IMG/VR virus record: IMGVR_UViG_3300022928_001418
Coordinates: 1-64,000 of that record
From: a virus
DNA length: 64,000 nucleotides
Direction: 5' to 3' (one strand)
Shown here: positions 36,682 to 45,120 of the stretch, piece after piece
How positions within the stretch are numbered: position 1 is the stretch's first letter
Layout of the letters: every line of letters starts with the position of its first letter
Program-made: the position numbers and the translations under genes
Notes under the pieces: generated by a model
The model's input: only the letters and a program-made list of their open reading frames with translations
The model's database searches: none
What the model was told of the DNA's origin: nothing

Positions 36682-38166
36682 ATGGCATACATAATTAATA
36701 GATATAGTGGGGCGCAGTTAACAACTGTCGAGGATGGCACAGTTGATGATACAACTGAAATTAAACTAATTGGTAAAAACTACGCAGGTTACGGCGAACA
36801 ACAAAACGAAAATTTTTTGTTTTTATTAGAAAATTTTTCAGGAACTAACGCACCAACAAAAGCACTTACAGGTATGCTGTGGTATGACGCTACATCTGAA
36901 CGTATTAGAGTGTATGACGGCACACAATACAAAACAGTAAGCGGAGCAGAAGTATCAGCAAATCAACCAACTGGATTATCCGAAGGCGATTTGTGGTGGA
37001 ATACAACAACAAATCAATTGTATGCTAAAAATGCCAACGACGAATATAACCTAATTGGACCACAATCAACATCATCAGGTACAACAGAAATGCGTACCTT
37101 AGATTTAATTGATTCAACACAAAACAAAAGAGAAGTGATTGTTTCCTACAATAATGATGAAATAATTGCTATAATTTCAAGAAACGAATTTACTCCACAA
37201 GTTTCACAACCAGATGTTACAGGATGGTCATATACAGAATATCCTACAATAAAATCAGGTATTACATTACGAGCAGTTGATAATGATGGTGTATCAGGTG
37301 TTGATTCAACAGGTGAAACTAATCTGTATTGGGGATCGGCAAGTAATGCTCTTAGACTTGGTGGATATTTAGCAAGTGATTATTTAAGATCAAGTAGTTT
37401 ACCAAATCCGTTCCCAGAAATAAATTTTGGTGATGCTGGATTTACTATTGGTAATGGTACAGACATAAGACACTTTATTGATGCTGATGGTCAGACTCCA
37501 GTAATTAAATTAAACAACAATATACTAAACATTAGAGATAGTGGAGATTCTGATCAGTTTACTATTACTAATTCAGCTATATTTCCTGTTACCAGATCAA
37601 CTAATAATTTAGGCGGCCCAATAAACGAATTTGCTAATGTTTATGCTGACACATTTACTGGAACTGCTACACAAGCAAGTACTTTAAATGTAAATGGAGT
37701 ATTTAGAGCAGCAGCAACTACTGCGGATCCTAACACTGTAGCAGCTAGAGACGGCAGCGGAAACTTGGTAGCAAACATATTTACTGGTACTGCTACTCAA
37801 GCACGTTATGCTGATTTAGCTGAAAAATATACAACTGGTGAAACTGAACTAGAACCAGGCACAGCAGTAGCAGTAATAGCTGATGACTGTTGCGAAGTAG
37901 GTCCTGCTAAGTCTAGCGATATATGTATAGGTGTAGTATCAACAGATCCTGCTATTATGATGAATAGTGAAGCCGAAGGTCAATATATTGCCCTTAAAGG
38001 TCGTGTTCCAGTTAAAGTCGAAGGACCAGTCAAAAAAGGACAAGCAATATTTGCTTGGGATAACGGAATTTGTAAAACTGTTGCTACTAGTGCGCTAGTA
38101 GGTGTTGCTCTTGAATCTAACGACGACGAATCAATTAAACTTGTTGAGTGCGTTTTAAAAGTATAA
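36682..38166 (+). CDS. Tail fibre paralogue 3 with a second type of C-terminal domain
   Basis: 494 residues. The N-terminal module matches the two preceding genes (LIGKNYAGYGEQQNENFLFLLENFSGTNAPTKALTGMLWYD ... VYDGTQY ... GDLWWNTTTNQLYA ... LIGPQ). From about residue 376 it carries YADLAEKYTTGETELEPGTAVAV through IALKGRVPVKVEGPVKKGQAIFAWDNG to the end. I associate this domain with the ends of phage tail fibres and tail spikes; the YADLAEKY motif is common there. Probably a trimeric fibre. Its stop codon lies inside the late promoter of the next gene. Confidence 0.8.
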   Translation: MAYIINRYSGAQLTTVEDGTVDDTTEIKLIGKNYAGYGEQQNENFLFLLENFSGTNAPTKALTGMLWYDATSERIRVYDGTQYKTVSGAEVSANQPTGLSEGDLWWNTTTNQLYAKNANDEYNLIGPQSTSSGTTEMRTLDLIDSTQNKREVIVSYNNDEIIAIISRNEFTPQVSQPDVTGWSYTEYPTIKSGITLRAVDNDGVSGVDSTGETNLYWGSASNALRLGGYLASDYLRSSSLPNPFPEINFGDAGFTIGNGTDIRHFIDADGQTPVIKLNNNILNIRDSGDSDQFTITNSAIFPVTRSTNNLGGPINEFANVYADTFTGTATQASTLNVNGVFRAAATTADPNTVAARDGSGNLVANIFTGTATQARYADLAEKYTTGETELEPGTAVAVIADDCCEVGPAKSSDICIGVVSTDPAIMMNSEAEGQYIALKGRVPVKVEGPVKKGQAIFAWDNGICKTVATSALVGVALESNDDESIKLVECVLKV

Positions 38167-38169
38167 ATA
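38162..38169 (+). promoter_or_regulatory. Perfect late promoter TATAAATA
   Basis: TATAAATA, identical to the T4 late consensus, overlapping the TAA stop of the upstream fibre gene and 27 nt before the ATG at 38197, with TAGGAG between. This is the clearest gp55-type promoter of the structural block. Confidence 0.85.
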
Positions 38170-38196
38170 CACAAGTATTATTAAATAGGAGTTAGC

Positions 38197-39120
38197 ATGG
38201 CAGTAGGTGATATAATCTCTGTTGCGAGATACAATATTATGCAAGACAGAGCTAATAAAGTTCTCGGAGTTGGAGGCGGTTCCTACGGAGAAACATTTGG
38301 GTATGGACAAGCAGTAGCAAGCTCAAGTTTGCCAACAAATGTAGCAACCAATCCAACAGTGGTTAATTCTACACATATGCAGAATTTAAAAACAGATATT
38401 GTAAAAGCATATGTCCACCAACAAAATACATTACCTACGTTAACTGATATTTCTACTTCTGATGATATAACGGACGCTGTATACGTTGAATATGAAACAG
38501 CATCAACAAGAATTGAAACAGATCATTTGTTATATAATATTGCCCAAATGACTGTGCCGGAAGCAAAGTTAAGCGTAACAAGAACTACACAATGGGGAGC
38601 ACCAGGACTACCGACTATTATACACGAATGGTCAGTAACATGGACAGATAGAGATCATCTAAGGGCATTTTTTAATTCAGGCGGAGAAGTAAGAACTAGA
38701 GCGAGTATTACTGGCGGCTCTGGTACAAAAACTACTAATTGGAAAAACATGTTATCAACAGTTGGAACTGTAAAGTTTAGTTACACTGATACAGTAGCAA
38801 CAGCAGGCACAGATTATAATATTGGCGCATATGACTTGACAGCAGGCGGCAGTTATGTTAATATATGGTATTACGAACCAGGAGCAGGTGCTTACGAAAA
38901 CAATAACATTACATACAAAGCAAAATTAAATTCAGCAGGAAATATAATAACATTCCGTGTTGAATATACAGATGGCGATGCTATACCACCAGGAGATGGC
39001 ACACCAGGAGTAGACGAACCAGTAGAAGGTACGTTTAATAGCATTGTTGAGCAACAAAGAGCAACCGGTTCTTATGTAGAGGTACCAACTCCTAATTATA
39101 GTAATATCTTGACAATCTAA
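38197..39120 (+). CDS. Structural protein, paralogue A of a pair
   Basis: 307 residues. It begins MAVGDIISVARYNIMQDRANKVLG, with short helices up to THMQNLKTDIVKAYVHQQN. The rest is beta-rich: TIIHEWSVTWTDRDHLRAFFNSGGEVRTRASITGGSG, then TNWKNMLSTVGTVKF. The next gene repeats the same plan (WLNAGGFITFRADLTGG ... DDWQTLLNAMGVIYV), so the pair arose by duplication. It is driven by the best late promoter in the window, so a highly expressed virion component (fibre, neck or head decoration) is likely. I know no named function. Confidence 0.7.
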   Translation: MAVGDIISVARYNIMQDRANKVLGVGGGSYGETFGYGQAVASSSLPTNVATNPTVVNSTHMQNLKTDIVKAYVHQQNTLPTLTDISTSDDITDAVYVEYETASTRIETDHLLYNIAQMTVPEAKLSVTRTTQWGAPGLPTIIHEWSVTWTDRDHLRAFFNSGGEVRTRASITGGSGTKTTNWKNMLSTVGTVKFSYTDTVATAGTDYNIGAYDLTAGGSYVNIWYYEPGAGAYENNNITYKAKLNSAGNIITFRVEYTDGDAIPPGDGTPGVDEPVEGTFNSIVEQQRATGSYVEVPTPNYSNILTI

Positions 39121-39129
39121 GGATAATTT

Positions 39130-40179
39130 ATGGCATTACCAGTATCAGTAGGCGCAACAATATTAGCAGCAGAATATAATGAACTACGTGATCCGGTAGA
39201 TTCTATATACACAAGCCAATGGTACCAAACTGCTTTTTCTAGTGATGTTACAGCCGATGTTGATAGTGTAACAGAACAACAATTATTTAACTTATATATC
39301 GATCTTCAATCTTTATATGTCCATATGTATGGATCTTTAAGTGCAGATTTTAGACCTCCAGCTGTTGGACAAAAAATTGGTGCTGACGAATCATTAGATT
39401 ACAATCAGGCAACCGGAGCAGAAACTGCTGTATCGAATTCCGCACTTATGGGATTCAATGATTATAACACTGTAAAAATTGATATTGAAAATTTTGATCT
39501 TACTGCTCATTTAAACTATCCTACAGGTAATTTTACTCCAGGAAGCACACTAACAAATCAACGAACTACAGCATGGGGCAATACAAGCACAACAGACGAT
39601 ATCTATCATATTGTTGAAATTGAATTTGCTAATGGAGCAGATCAAGAAGCTGCTTGGCTAAATGCTGGAGGGTTTATAACTTTTAGAGCAGATTTAACCG
39701 GCGGCACAGTTGGTACAGTGGGTACTAAAGATGACGATTGGCAGACATTGCTCAATGCTATGGGTGTTATATATGTTGATAAAAATGGATCTAGTTCTTC
39801 TAACTTTGCCGGCACTAATTACAATGTTGGAATAAGTGACTTAGGAAGTGGATATTCTTTAATTTATGAAAAAGCAGGATCCGGCGCATACGATGACAAC
39901 AACTATAGAATATACGGAACTAGAGTGTCTGCTGGTGTGTATAGATTTAGAATAAGGTTTTATGACGGAGATACAGGGACAGGCGATCTAGGCGGCGCCG
40001 GTACAGGAACACCTGTTGATGAGGCAGTTGGAGGCACTTTAACTAGCCGTATTCAACCACATACGCCTGACAGTGGATTTATTTGGGATAGCACAACTTA
40101 CACAGCATGTTCGGTTACTCAGGTAAATTATTCAACAGTTTATAGCCTAGCTAACAATCCAACTAGTGTTCCCACTTGA
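39130..40179 (+). CDS. Structural protein, paralogue B of a pair
   Basis: 349 residues. N-terminus MALPVSVGATILAAEYNELRDPVDSIY, then a helix-rich part (LFNLYIDLQSLYVHMYG). From about residue 155 the shared beta domain follows (IYHIVEIEFANGADQEAAWLNAGGFITFRADLTGG). A Gly-rich insert (GDTGTGDLGGAGTGTP) and a Ser/Thr-rich end complete it. It lies 9 nt after paralogue A, with AAGGA. Its TGA stop falls inside the -35 box of the early promoter that opens the accessory module, so structural and accessory blocks are fused with no spacer. Confidence 0.7.
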   Translation: MALPVSVGATILAAEYNELRDPVDSIYTSQWYQTAFSSDVTADVDSVTEQQLFNLYIDLQSLYVHMYGSLSADFRPPAVGQKIGADESLDYNQATGAETAVSNSALMGFNDYNTVKIDIENFDLTAHLNYPTGNFTPGSTLTNQRTTAWGNTSTTDDIYHIVEIEFANGADQEAAWLNAGGFITFRADLTGGTVGTVGTKDDDWQTLLNAMGVIYVDKNGSSSSNFAGTNYNVGISDLGSGYSLIYEKAGSGAYDDNNYRIYGTRVSAGVYRFRIRFYDGDTGTGDLGGAGTGTPVDEAVGGTLTSRIQPHTPDSGFIWDSTTYTACSVTQVNYSTVYSLANNPTSVPT

Positions 40180-40204
40180 CAAATAGTTTATATTCGTGTA
40201 TTAT
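40176..40204 (+). promoter_or_regulatory. Strong sigma70-type promoter opening the accessory module
   Basis: TTGACA (40176-40181), 17 nt, TATTAT (40199-40204). The -35 box overlaps the stop codon of the last structural gene and the -10 lies 26 nt before the ATG at 40231, with CGGAG as Shine-Dalgarno. It matches the gp55 and gp47 promoters, so the downstream operon should be read early by unmodified host polymerase. Confidence 0.8.
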
Positions 40205-40230
40205 TACAGTAGTAATATCGGAGTATACGA

Positions 40231-40575
40231 ATGGACGAAAGACTTGAAAAGGCTTTAGATTTTAGTAATTATATGATTACACTAGATAATCAAAAAAGGT
40301 TACTTAAAGAAAAATATCAAGAAGATTTAATGTATTATCACAATGGTGGTACATTTACAGCTACAAAGGAATTGATAACATTTTGTTCTTCCATGGAGTC
40401 ATCTCAGCAAGAAGAAATAATTCTAACAGATGATAATAATATTCCAATAAAAGTTACAACACAAGAATTTTTAGATGGAATACGTGATACATATTTCCAA
40501 GCAAGTAACAAGTACTATGTTGAATTTGATAAATTAATATCAAACAGAACAGTAGAAGGTATTATAGATTTATGA
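40231..40575 (+). CDS. Small conserved phage protein of unknown function
   Basis: 114 residues: RLEKALDFSNYMITLDNQKRLLKEKYQEDLMYYHNGGTF, then TKELITFCSSM and a C-terminal EFLDGIRDTYFQASNKYYVEFDKL. Mostly helical, acidic, with no membrane segment. I recognise the pattern as recurring in marine T4-like phages but no function is assigned. It is the first gene after a strong early promoter and overlaps the next gene (ATGA), so it is expressed with the glycosyltransferases. Confidence 0.65.
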   Translation: MDERLEKALDFSNYMITLDNQKRLLKEKYQEDLMYYHNGGTFTATKELITFCSSMESSQQEEIILTDDNNIPIKVTTQEFLDGIRDTYFQASNKYYVEFDKLISNRTVEGIIDL

Positions 40576-41414
40576 GCAGAGGTGCTCTATTAATAGCAAG
40601 AAATAATTCTCAAGTTGATTACGTTAAACAAGCAATTTTTTGTGCTGAAAAAATACAACAGCATTTAAATATTCCTGTTACGTTATTGACAGATAATGTT
40701 TCCTATATGGAAAAAACTTATAGCAATAAAATACAAGTGTTTGATAATGTTATTGCTTTACAAAACGAAAAAGCAAAAAGTTATAAAAAATACAGAGACG
40801 GTATTTTCCAAGAATATAAATTAGAATGGAAAAACACAAGTCGTAACGTTGCTTATGACGTAACTCCATATGACGAAACATTATTAATGGATACTGATTA
40901 CATCTTAGCAAATAATGTGTTAACAAATTGTTTTAAACAAAACAACGATTTAATGATGTATAACATGGCTACTGATCTAGCCGGATGGCGTGATTTTTCC
41001 GAGTTTAGCCATATTTCACCAAATGGAATAGACTTTTATTGGGCAACTATTGTATTTTTTAGAAAAACGAAAGTAAATAAAATATTTTTTGATCTTGTAG
41101 GACATATTAAAGATAATTGGTATCATTATAAAGTTGTTTATAAAATTATGAATCCAACGTTTAGGAATGATTTTGCTTTTAGTATAGCTGCTCATATCAT
41201 GAACGGATATATGAGGAACAATTTTGTAACGCCATTACCTGGTAAAAAATATGTAAGTCTTGATAATGATATTTGTATTGGTATAGATAATAATAAATTT
41301 AATTTTTTAGTACAAAAAGAAGCCAGTGCTGATTATTTTCCTGTGTCTACTAAAGAACAAAATGTACATATAATGAATAAGTTTAGTTTAAACAGGATAA
41401 TCGATGAGTCTTAA
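40572..41414 (+). CDS. GT-A-like glycosyltransferase
   Basis: 280 residues. It has the opening of a nucleotide-sugar-binding fold (GALLIARNNSQVDYVKQAIFCAEKIQ, IPVTLLTDN) and a DxD motif, ETLLMDTDYIL near residue 110, which in GT-A enzymes holds the metal and nucleotide sugar. GIDFYWATIVFFRKTKVNKIFF is typical of the acceptor side of GT8-like families. The donor and acceptor sugars cannot be predicted. The start overlaps the upstream stop and the end overlaps the next start, so it is translationally coupled in the early accessory operon. Confidence 0.65.
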   Translation: MSRGALLIARNNSQVDYVKQAIFCAEKIQQHLNIPVTLLTDNVSYMEKTYSNKIQVFDNVIALQNEKAKSYKKYRDGIFQEYKLEWKNTSRNVAYDVTPYDETLLMDTDYILANNVLTNCFKQNNDLMMYNMATDLAGWRDFSEFSHISPNGIDFYWATIVFFRKTKVNKIFFDLVGHIKDNWYHYKVVYKIMNPTFRNDFAFSIAAHIMNGYMRNNFVTPLPGKKYVSLDNDICIGIDNNKFNFLVQKEASADYFPVSTKEQNVHIMNKFSLNRIIDES

Positions 41415-42246
41415 TTTTACAATATTTGCGCAAAATAGCACACACGATTATGTTCAGCAGGCATGTCTAGCAGCTATGAGTATAAAGTTGACCAATCCAA
41501 CCTCTAAGATTGCGTTAATTACCAATGATGATGTACCTAAAAAATATCAACATCTTTTTGAACATATTGTTCCTATTCCTTTTGACGATGCCAGTAGTAA
41601 CAGCGAATGGAAAGTTGAAAATAGATGGAAGATATATCATGCTTGTCCGTTTGAAGAAAGTGCTGTAATTGACAGCGATGTTTTAATTTTAAGTAATTTA
41701 GATCATTGGCAAAGTGTATTACAAAAACACGATTTATACTTTGTAAATCATGTAAAAACATATAGAGGCACAACAGCAGACAACATTTATTATAGAAAAG
41801 CATTTAGAAATCATAATTTGCCAAATTTGTATGCTGGGTTTCATTATTTTAAAAAATCAAAATTTGCGCATCAATTTTATAAATGGTTAGAACTAGTAAT
41901 GAATAATTGGGAATTATTCTATGGACAATATGCTGGAGGAAAATATTTTCAAAAATGGCCTAGTATTGATGTGAGTGCGGCAATTGTAACAAAAATTCTT
42001 AATTGCGAAAATAAAATTACAAATACTATTGACTATCCTACAATAACACACATGAAATTAAGGAATCAAGGTTGGAAAAAACTTCATGTTGAATCTTGGC
42101 AGGCACAAGTTGGAACATATTTTAATAATGATTGTAAATTAAAAATAGGTAATTATTCTCAAACAGGAATTTTTCATTACACTGAAAAAACTTTTTGTAA
42201 TAAAGAAATTATTAAAACATATGAAAATAAATTAGGAATAAAATGA
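41404..42246 (+). CDS. GT8-like glycosyltransferase
   Basis: 280 residues, related in plan to the preceding gene: FTIFAQNSTHDYVQQACLAAMSIKLTNP, KIALITND, and a DxD motif EESAVIDSDVLIL near residue 92, followed by LYAGFHYFKKSKFAHQFYKWLE. It begins inside the upstream coding end after AGGA. The pair of similar transferases could add consecutive sugars. GT-A fold assignment rests on the DxD and surrounding hydrophobic strands; specificity is unknown. Confidence 0.65.
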   Translation: MSLNFTIFAQNSTHDYVQQACLAAMSIKLTNPTSKIALITNDDVPKKYQHLFEHIVPIPFDDASSNSEWKVENRWKIYHACPFEESAVIDSDVLILSNLDHWQSVLQKHDLYFVNHVKTYRGTTADNIYYRKAFRNHNLPNLYAGFHYFKKSKFAHQFYKWLELVMNNWELFYGQYAGGKYFQKWPSIDVSAAIVTKILNCENKITNTIDYPTITHMKLRNQGWKKLHVESWQAQVGTYFNNDCKLKIGNYSQTGIFHYTEKTFCNKEIIKTYENKLGIK

Positions 42247-42809
42247 TAAACGGAGTTATTACAGAAAGATATATTTACTTTGACGAAATTGGAAATATAC
42301 TTAAAATTTCAAATAATAACAATGACGAAGGACAATATTTAAAAACAAGTATAGAAGATGTTTGGGATATTATGTCTGGTATAAAAACTATGGATTCTTT
42401 TTTTGTTATTTTTGATTCAGTACAAAAAAAGCATATTATTAAAAGTAGATTTGTTGAAGATGAAATTAAATTTGACATAAACGATCAAATTTATAAAATT
42501 CCAAAAACAAAAATAGACAGACCTGATCTAACTATAAAACAAAATGTGATAAAAAAACAGTGGGATATAGAGTTAGATCCTATGTTAGATGAAAACATTA
42601 AGAATAGGAAGTTAATTTTTTCTGCTGCTTATAATTTTAGCGTATGTGGAAAGAACGATCCTCATAACCTGTATCAATATTTTCAAATTGATTTAAATAA
42701 CATAAAATCAATACCTTTTATTAGCGATTACGAACTTGACATAGATTCTGTAAGCGTATATACTACAAAGAGATTAGATACATATTACCACGAGGTTATC
42801 AATGACTAA
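42243..42809 (+). CDS. Unknown protein between glycosyltransferases
   Basis: 188 residues with no recognised domain. Contains YIYFDEIGNILKISNN, EDVWDIMSGIKTMDSFFVIFD and KQWDIELDPMLDENIKN. The first 60 residues look like an alternating beta-strand domain. It overlaps both neighbours (ATGA at the start, 8 nt at the end), so it belongs to the operon. No function proposed. Confidence 0.6.
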   Translation: MINGVITERYIYFDEIGNILKISNNNNDEGQYLKTSIEDVWDIMSGIKTMDSFFVIFDSVQKKHIIKSRFVEDEIKFDINDQIYKIPKTKIDRPDLTIKQNVIKKQWDIELDPMLDENIKNRKLIFSAAYNFSVCGKNDPHNLYQYFQIDLNNIKSIPFISDYELDIDSVSVYTTKRLDTYYHEVIND

Positions 42810-43734
42810 ATTTAGAGTGTTAGACTATGACATTATTTACTTGAGCTATGACGAGCCTAATGCTGAAAAAAATTATGCTGATTTGTGTAGTAAAATACCT
42901 TGGGCTAAACGTGTACACGGAGTTGAAGGCAGTGACGCCGCACACAAAGCATGTGCTGAGTTAAGTGAAACTGATAGATTTATTACAATTGATGGTGATA
43001 ACATTATTAATAAAGAGTTTCTTGCTAAAGAGTTTGATTTAGAATCACACGAAGATGCGCATTGGAATAAAGAAGCAAAGTTAGAAGATTGTGTAATTAG
43101 CTGGAGTGCTAGAAATACTATTAACAATCTAATGTATGGCAACGGCGGCATTAAATGTTGGCCTAAGGAAAAAGTATTAAGTATGCGTACACACGAAAAT
43201 GCTGATCCTAGTAATATTCATGCGCAAGTTGACTTTTGTTGGGATATTGAATATATTCAAATGAATAGTTGTTATAGCACAATTATGAATAACGCAACTC
43301 CACATCAAGCATGGCGTGCTGGATTTAGAGAAGGTGTTAAAATGGCACTTGACAGAGGTATGCGTGTAAATAAAGAAGATTTTTTAAAAAATCATTGGAA
43401 AAATTTACATAGATTATATATTTGGCTTATGGTTGGCGCCGATGTTGAAAATGGAAGATGGGCAATTTATGGAGCAAGAGAAGGTTTGTACAAAACTATG
43501 TGTACAGATTGGGACTTTGTAAATGTCCGTGATTTTAAATGGTTAAATGAATATTGGGACGCTAAAACTGATTTAGTAGAAGAAGATATAGAATACTATT
43601 CACAAGAATTAGGGGATAAACTCATTAACGAATTAGAACTTCCAATAGCTGTTGATCCGTTAGATGCTACGCAAAGCAATTTTTTCAAGACTGTTTATGT
43701 TAATCAGCCTAGAAATCCAAAAAAAGGAACATAA
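42802..43734 (+). CDS. GT2-like glycosyltransferase family protein
   Basis: 310 residues. FRVLDYDIIYLSYDEPNAEKNYADL and KRVHGVEGSDAAHKACAELSETDRFITIDGDNII give the N-terminal nucleotide-binding half, with DGD near residue 64 in the DxD position. Further along, INNLMYGNGGIKCWPKEKVLSM and GFREGVKMALDRG follow. I recognise this type as recurrent in T4-like phages, where it is commonly called a glycosyltransferase. It directly precedes the first radical SAM gene, whose ATG follows the stop codon with no gap and uses AAGGA inside this gene. Confidence 0.65.
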   Translation: MTKFRVLDYDIIYLSYDEPNAEKNYADLCSKIPWAKRVHGVEGSDAAHKACAELSETDRFITIDGDNIINKEFLAKEFDLESHEDAHWNKEAKLEDCVISWSARNTINNLMYGNGGIKCWPKEKVLSMRTHENADPSNIHAQVDFCWDIEYIQMNSCYSTIMNNATPHQAWRAGFREGVKMALDRGMRVNKEDFLKNHWKNLHRLYIWLMVGADVENGRWAIYGAREGLYKTMCTDWDFVNVRDFKWLNEYWDAKTDLVEEDIEYYSQELGDKLINELELPIAVDPLDATQSNFFKTVYVNQPRNPKKGT

Positions 43735-45120
43735 ATGTCTTTTGAAAAAGAAAAAACAAAATATGTAAATGATATAACAACACGACATTTTTCTCCTACA
43801 TTTTGTTTTGCTAAATGGTATCACACAACAATATATTTACAAACGGGTGAAACACATAGTTGTTATCACCCTGCTCCTCATGCTATTGACGTTGATGAGC
43901 TCTTTACTAATCCAAGTGCTTTACATAATACTAAACACAAAAAACAAGAACGTAAAGAGATGTTAGAAGGTAAGCAATGTGTTGGCTGTAACTATTGCTG
44001 GAACGTAGAAAACATGGGTCCTGATTTTGTTAGTGATAGACATATTCGCAGTGGCAGTATTTACAATGAAGAACGGTTAAATGAAGTAAAGTTAAAACCT
44101 TGGGACTTTAATGTTAATCCTGAATACATTGAAATTTCATTTGGTAATGAGTGTAACTTTAGATGTGGGTATTGTCATCCTAAAGCAAGCAGCAGGTACT
44201 ACAACGAAATACGGCAACACGGTCCGTATGACATGGTTAAAAATCATAGATGCGATGTAGATTGGTTTCGTGTATACGAAGAAGATAGCAATCCGTATGT
44301 ACGTGCGTGGTGGAAGTGGTGGCCTGAAGTTAGCAAGACACTAAACATTTTGCGTGTTACTGGCGGAGAGCCTACAATACAAAAAAGCACATATAGACTG
44401 TTTGACGAACTTGAGAAAGATCCAAAGCCAAATCTTGAATTAAATGTAAACAGTAACTTAGGAGGTAAAGAACGTCAATTAGCAAAATTTACCGACAGTG
44501 TAAATAGTTTACTTTCGCAAAACAAAATTAAACAGTTTAAATTGTTTACTAGTGTTGACACCTGGAATCAACGAGCTGAGTACATAAGAGATGGATTAGA
44601 TTTAGAAGTATTTGAAAGGAATCTTGATTATTTCCTTACTAACACTACAGCACCAGTAACTTTTATGATTACTTTTAATATTTTTAGTGTAACAACATTT
44701 CAAACATTGTTAGAAAAAATATTAGAATGGCGAGCAAAATATAATGATGTAAATAGCGGACGCTGGCAACGTATACATTTTGATACTCCATATTTAAAAG
44801 AACCTTTACAATACGATATTAATATTTTACCAAAAGAACAATATATGCCTTATATGGAAAGCCATTTACAGTTTATTCAAGATAATCTTAAAGAAGGCAG
44901 TAAAACACATTTTAGTACAATGGAATATGAAAAATTTAGACGTGTTGTAAGCTATATGAAAACTACAGAATACGATGTGAATAAAATACGTGAAGGACGC
45001 CGAGATTTTTATAACTTTTTTAAAGAACAAGATCGAAGACGTAATGTAGATTTTGAATTAAGTTTTCCAGAAATGTCTGACTTCTTTACGTTATGTAAGG
45101 AAGTTAATGGAACCTTCTAA
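43735..45120 (+). CDS. Radical SAM enzyme with N-terminal auxiliary Cys cluster (1 of 9)
   Basis: 461 residues. The radical SAM motif CNFRCGYC (C140, C144, C147) binds the 4Fe-4S cluster that cleaves S-adenosylmethionine. VTGGEPT near 205 is the SAM amino-group site. N-terminal cysteines (C24, C43, C82, C85, C88) resemble the twitch-type auxiliary cluster domain placed before the barrel, with a larger CVGCNYC cluster than in the neighbours. A TIM-barrel continues to about 330, and the C-terminal 120 residues are helical and unassigned. It overlaps the next radical SAM gene. The reaction is unknown; candidates are sugar or peptide modification. Confidence 0.85.
   Translation: MSFEKEKTKYVNDITTRHFSPTFCFAKWYHTTIYLQTGETHSCYHPAPHAIDVDELFTNPSALHNTKHKKQERKEMLEGKQCVGCNYCWNVENMGPDFVSDRHIRSGSIYNEERLNEVKLKPWDFNVNPEYIEISFGNECNFRCGYCHPKASSRYYNEIRQHGPYDMVKNHRCDVDWFRVYEEDSNPYVRAWWKWWPEVSKTLNILRVTGGEPTIQKSTYRLFDELEKDPKPNLELNVNSNLGGKERQLAKFTDSVNSLLSQNKIKQFKLFTSVDTWNQRAEYIRDGLDLEVFERNLDYFLTNTTAPVTFMITFNIFSVTTFQTLLEKILEWRAKYNDVNSGRWQRIHFDTPYLKEPLQYDINILPKEQYMPYMESHLQFIQDNLKEGSKTHFSTMEYEKFRRVVSYMKTTEYDVNKIREGRRDFYNFFKEQDRRRNVDFELSFPEMSDFFTLCKEVNGTF

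Noticed and set aside
32688-38166. Diversity-generating retroelement acting on the tail-fibre paralogues
   Set aside because: No reverse transcriptase gene or template repeat is visible in the window; duplication and divergence explain the pattern.
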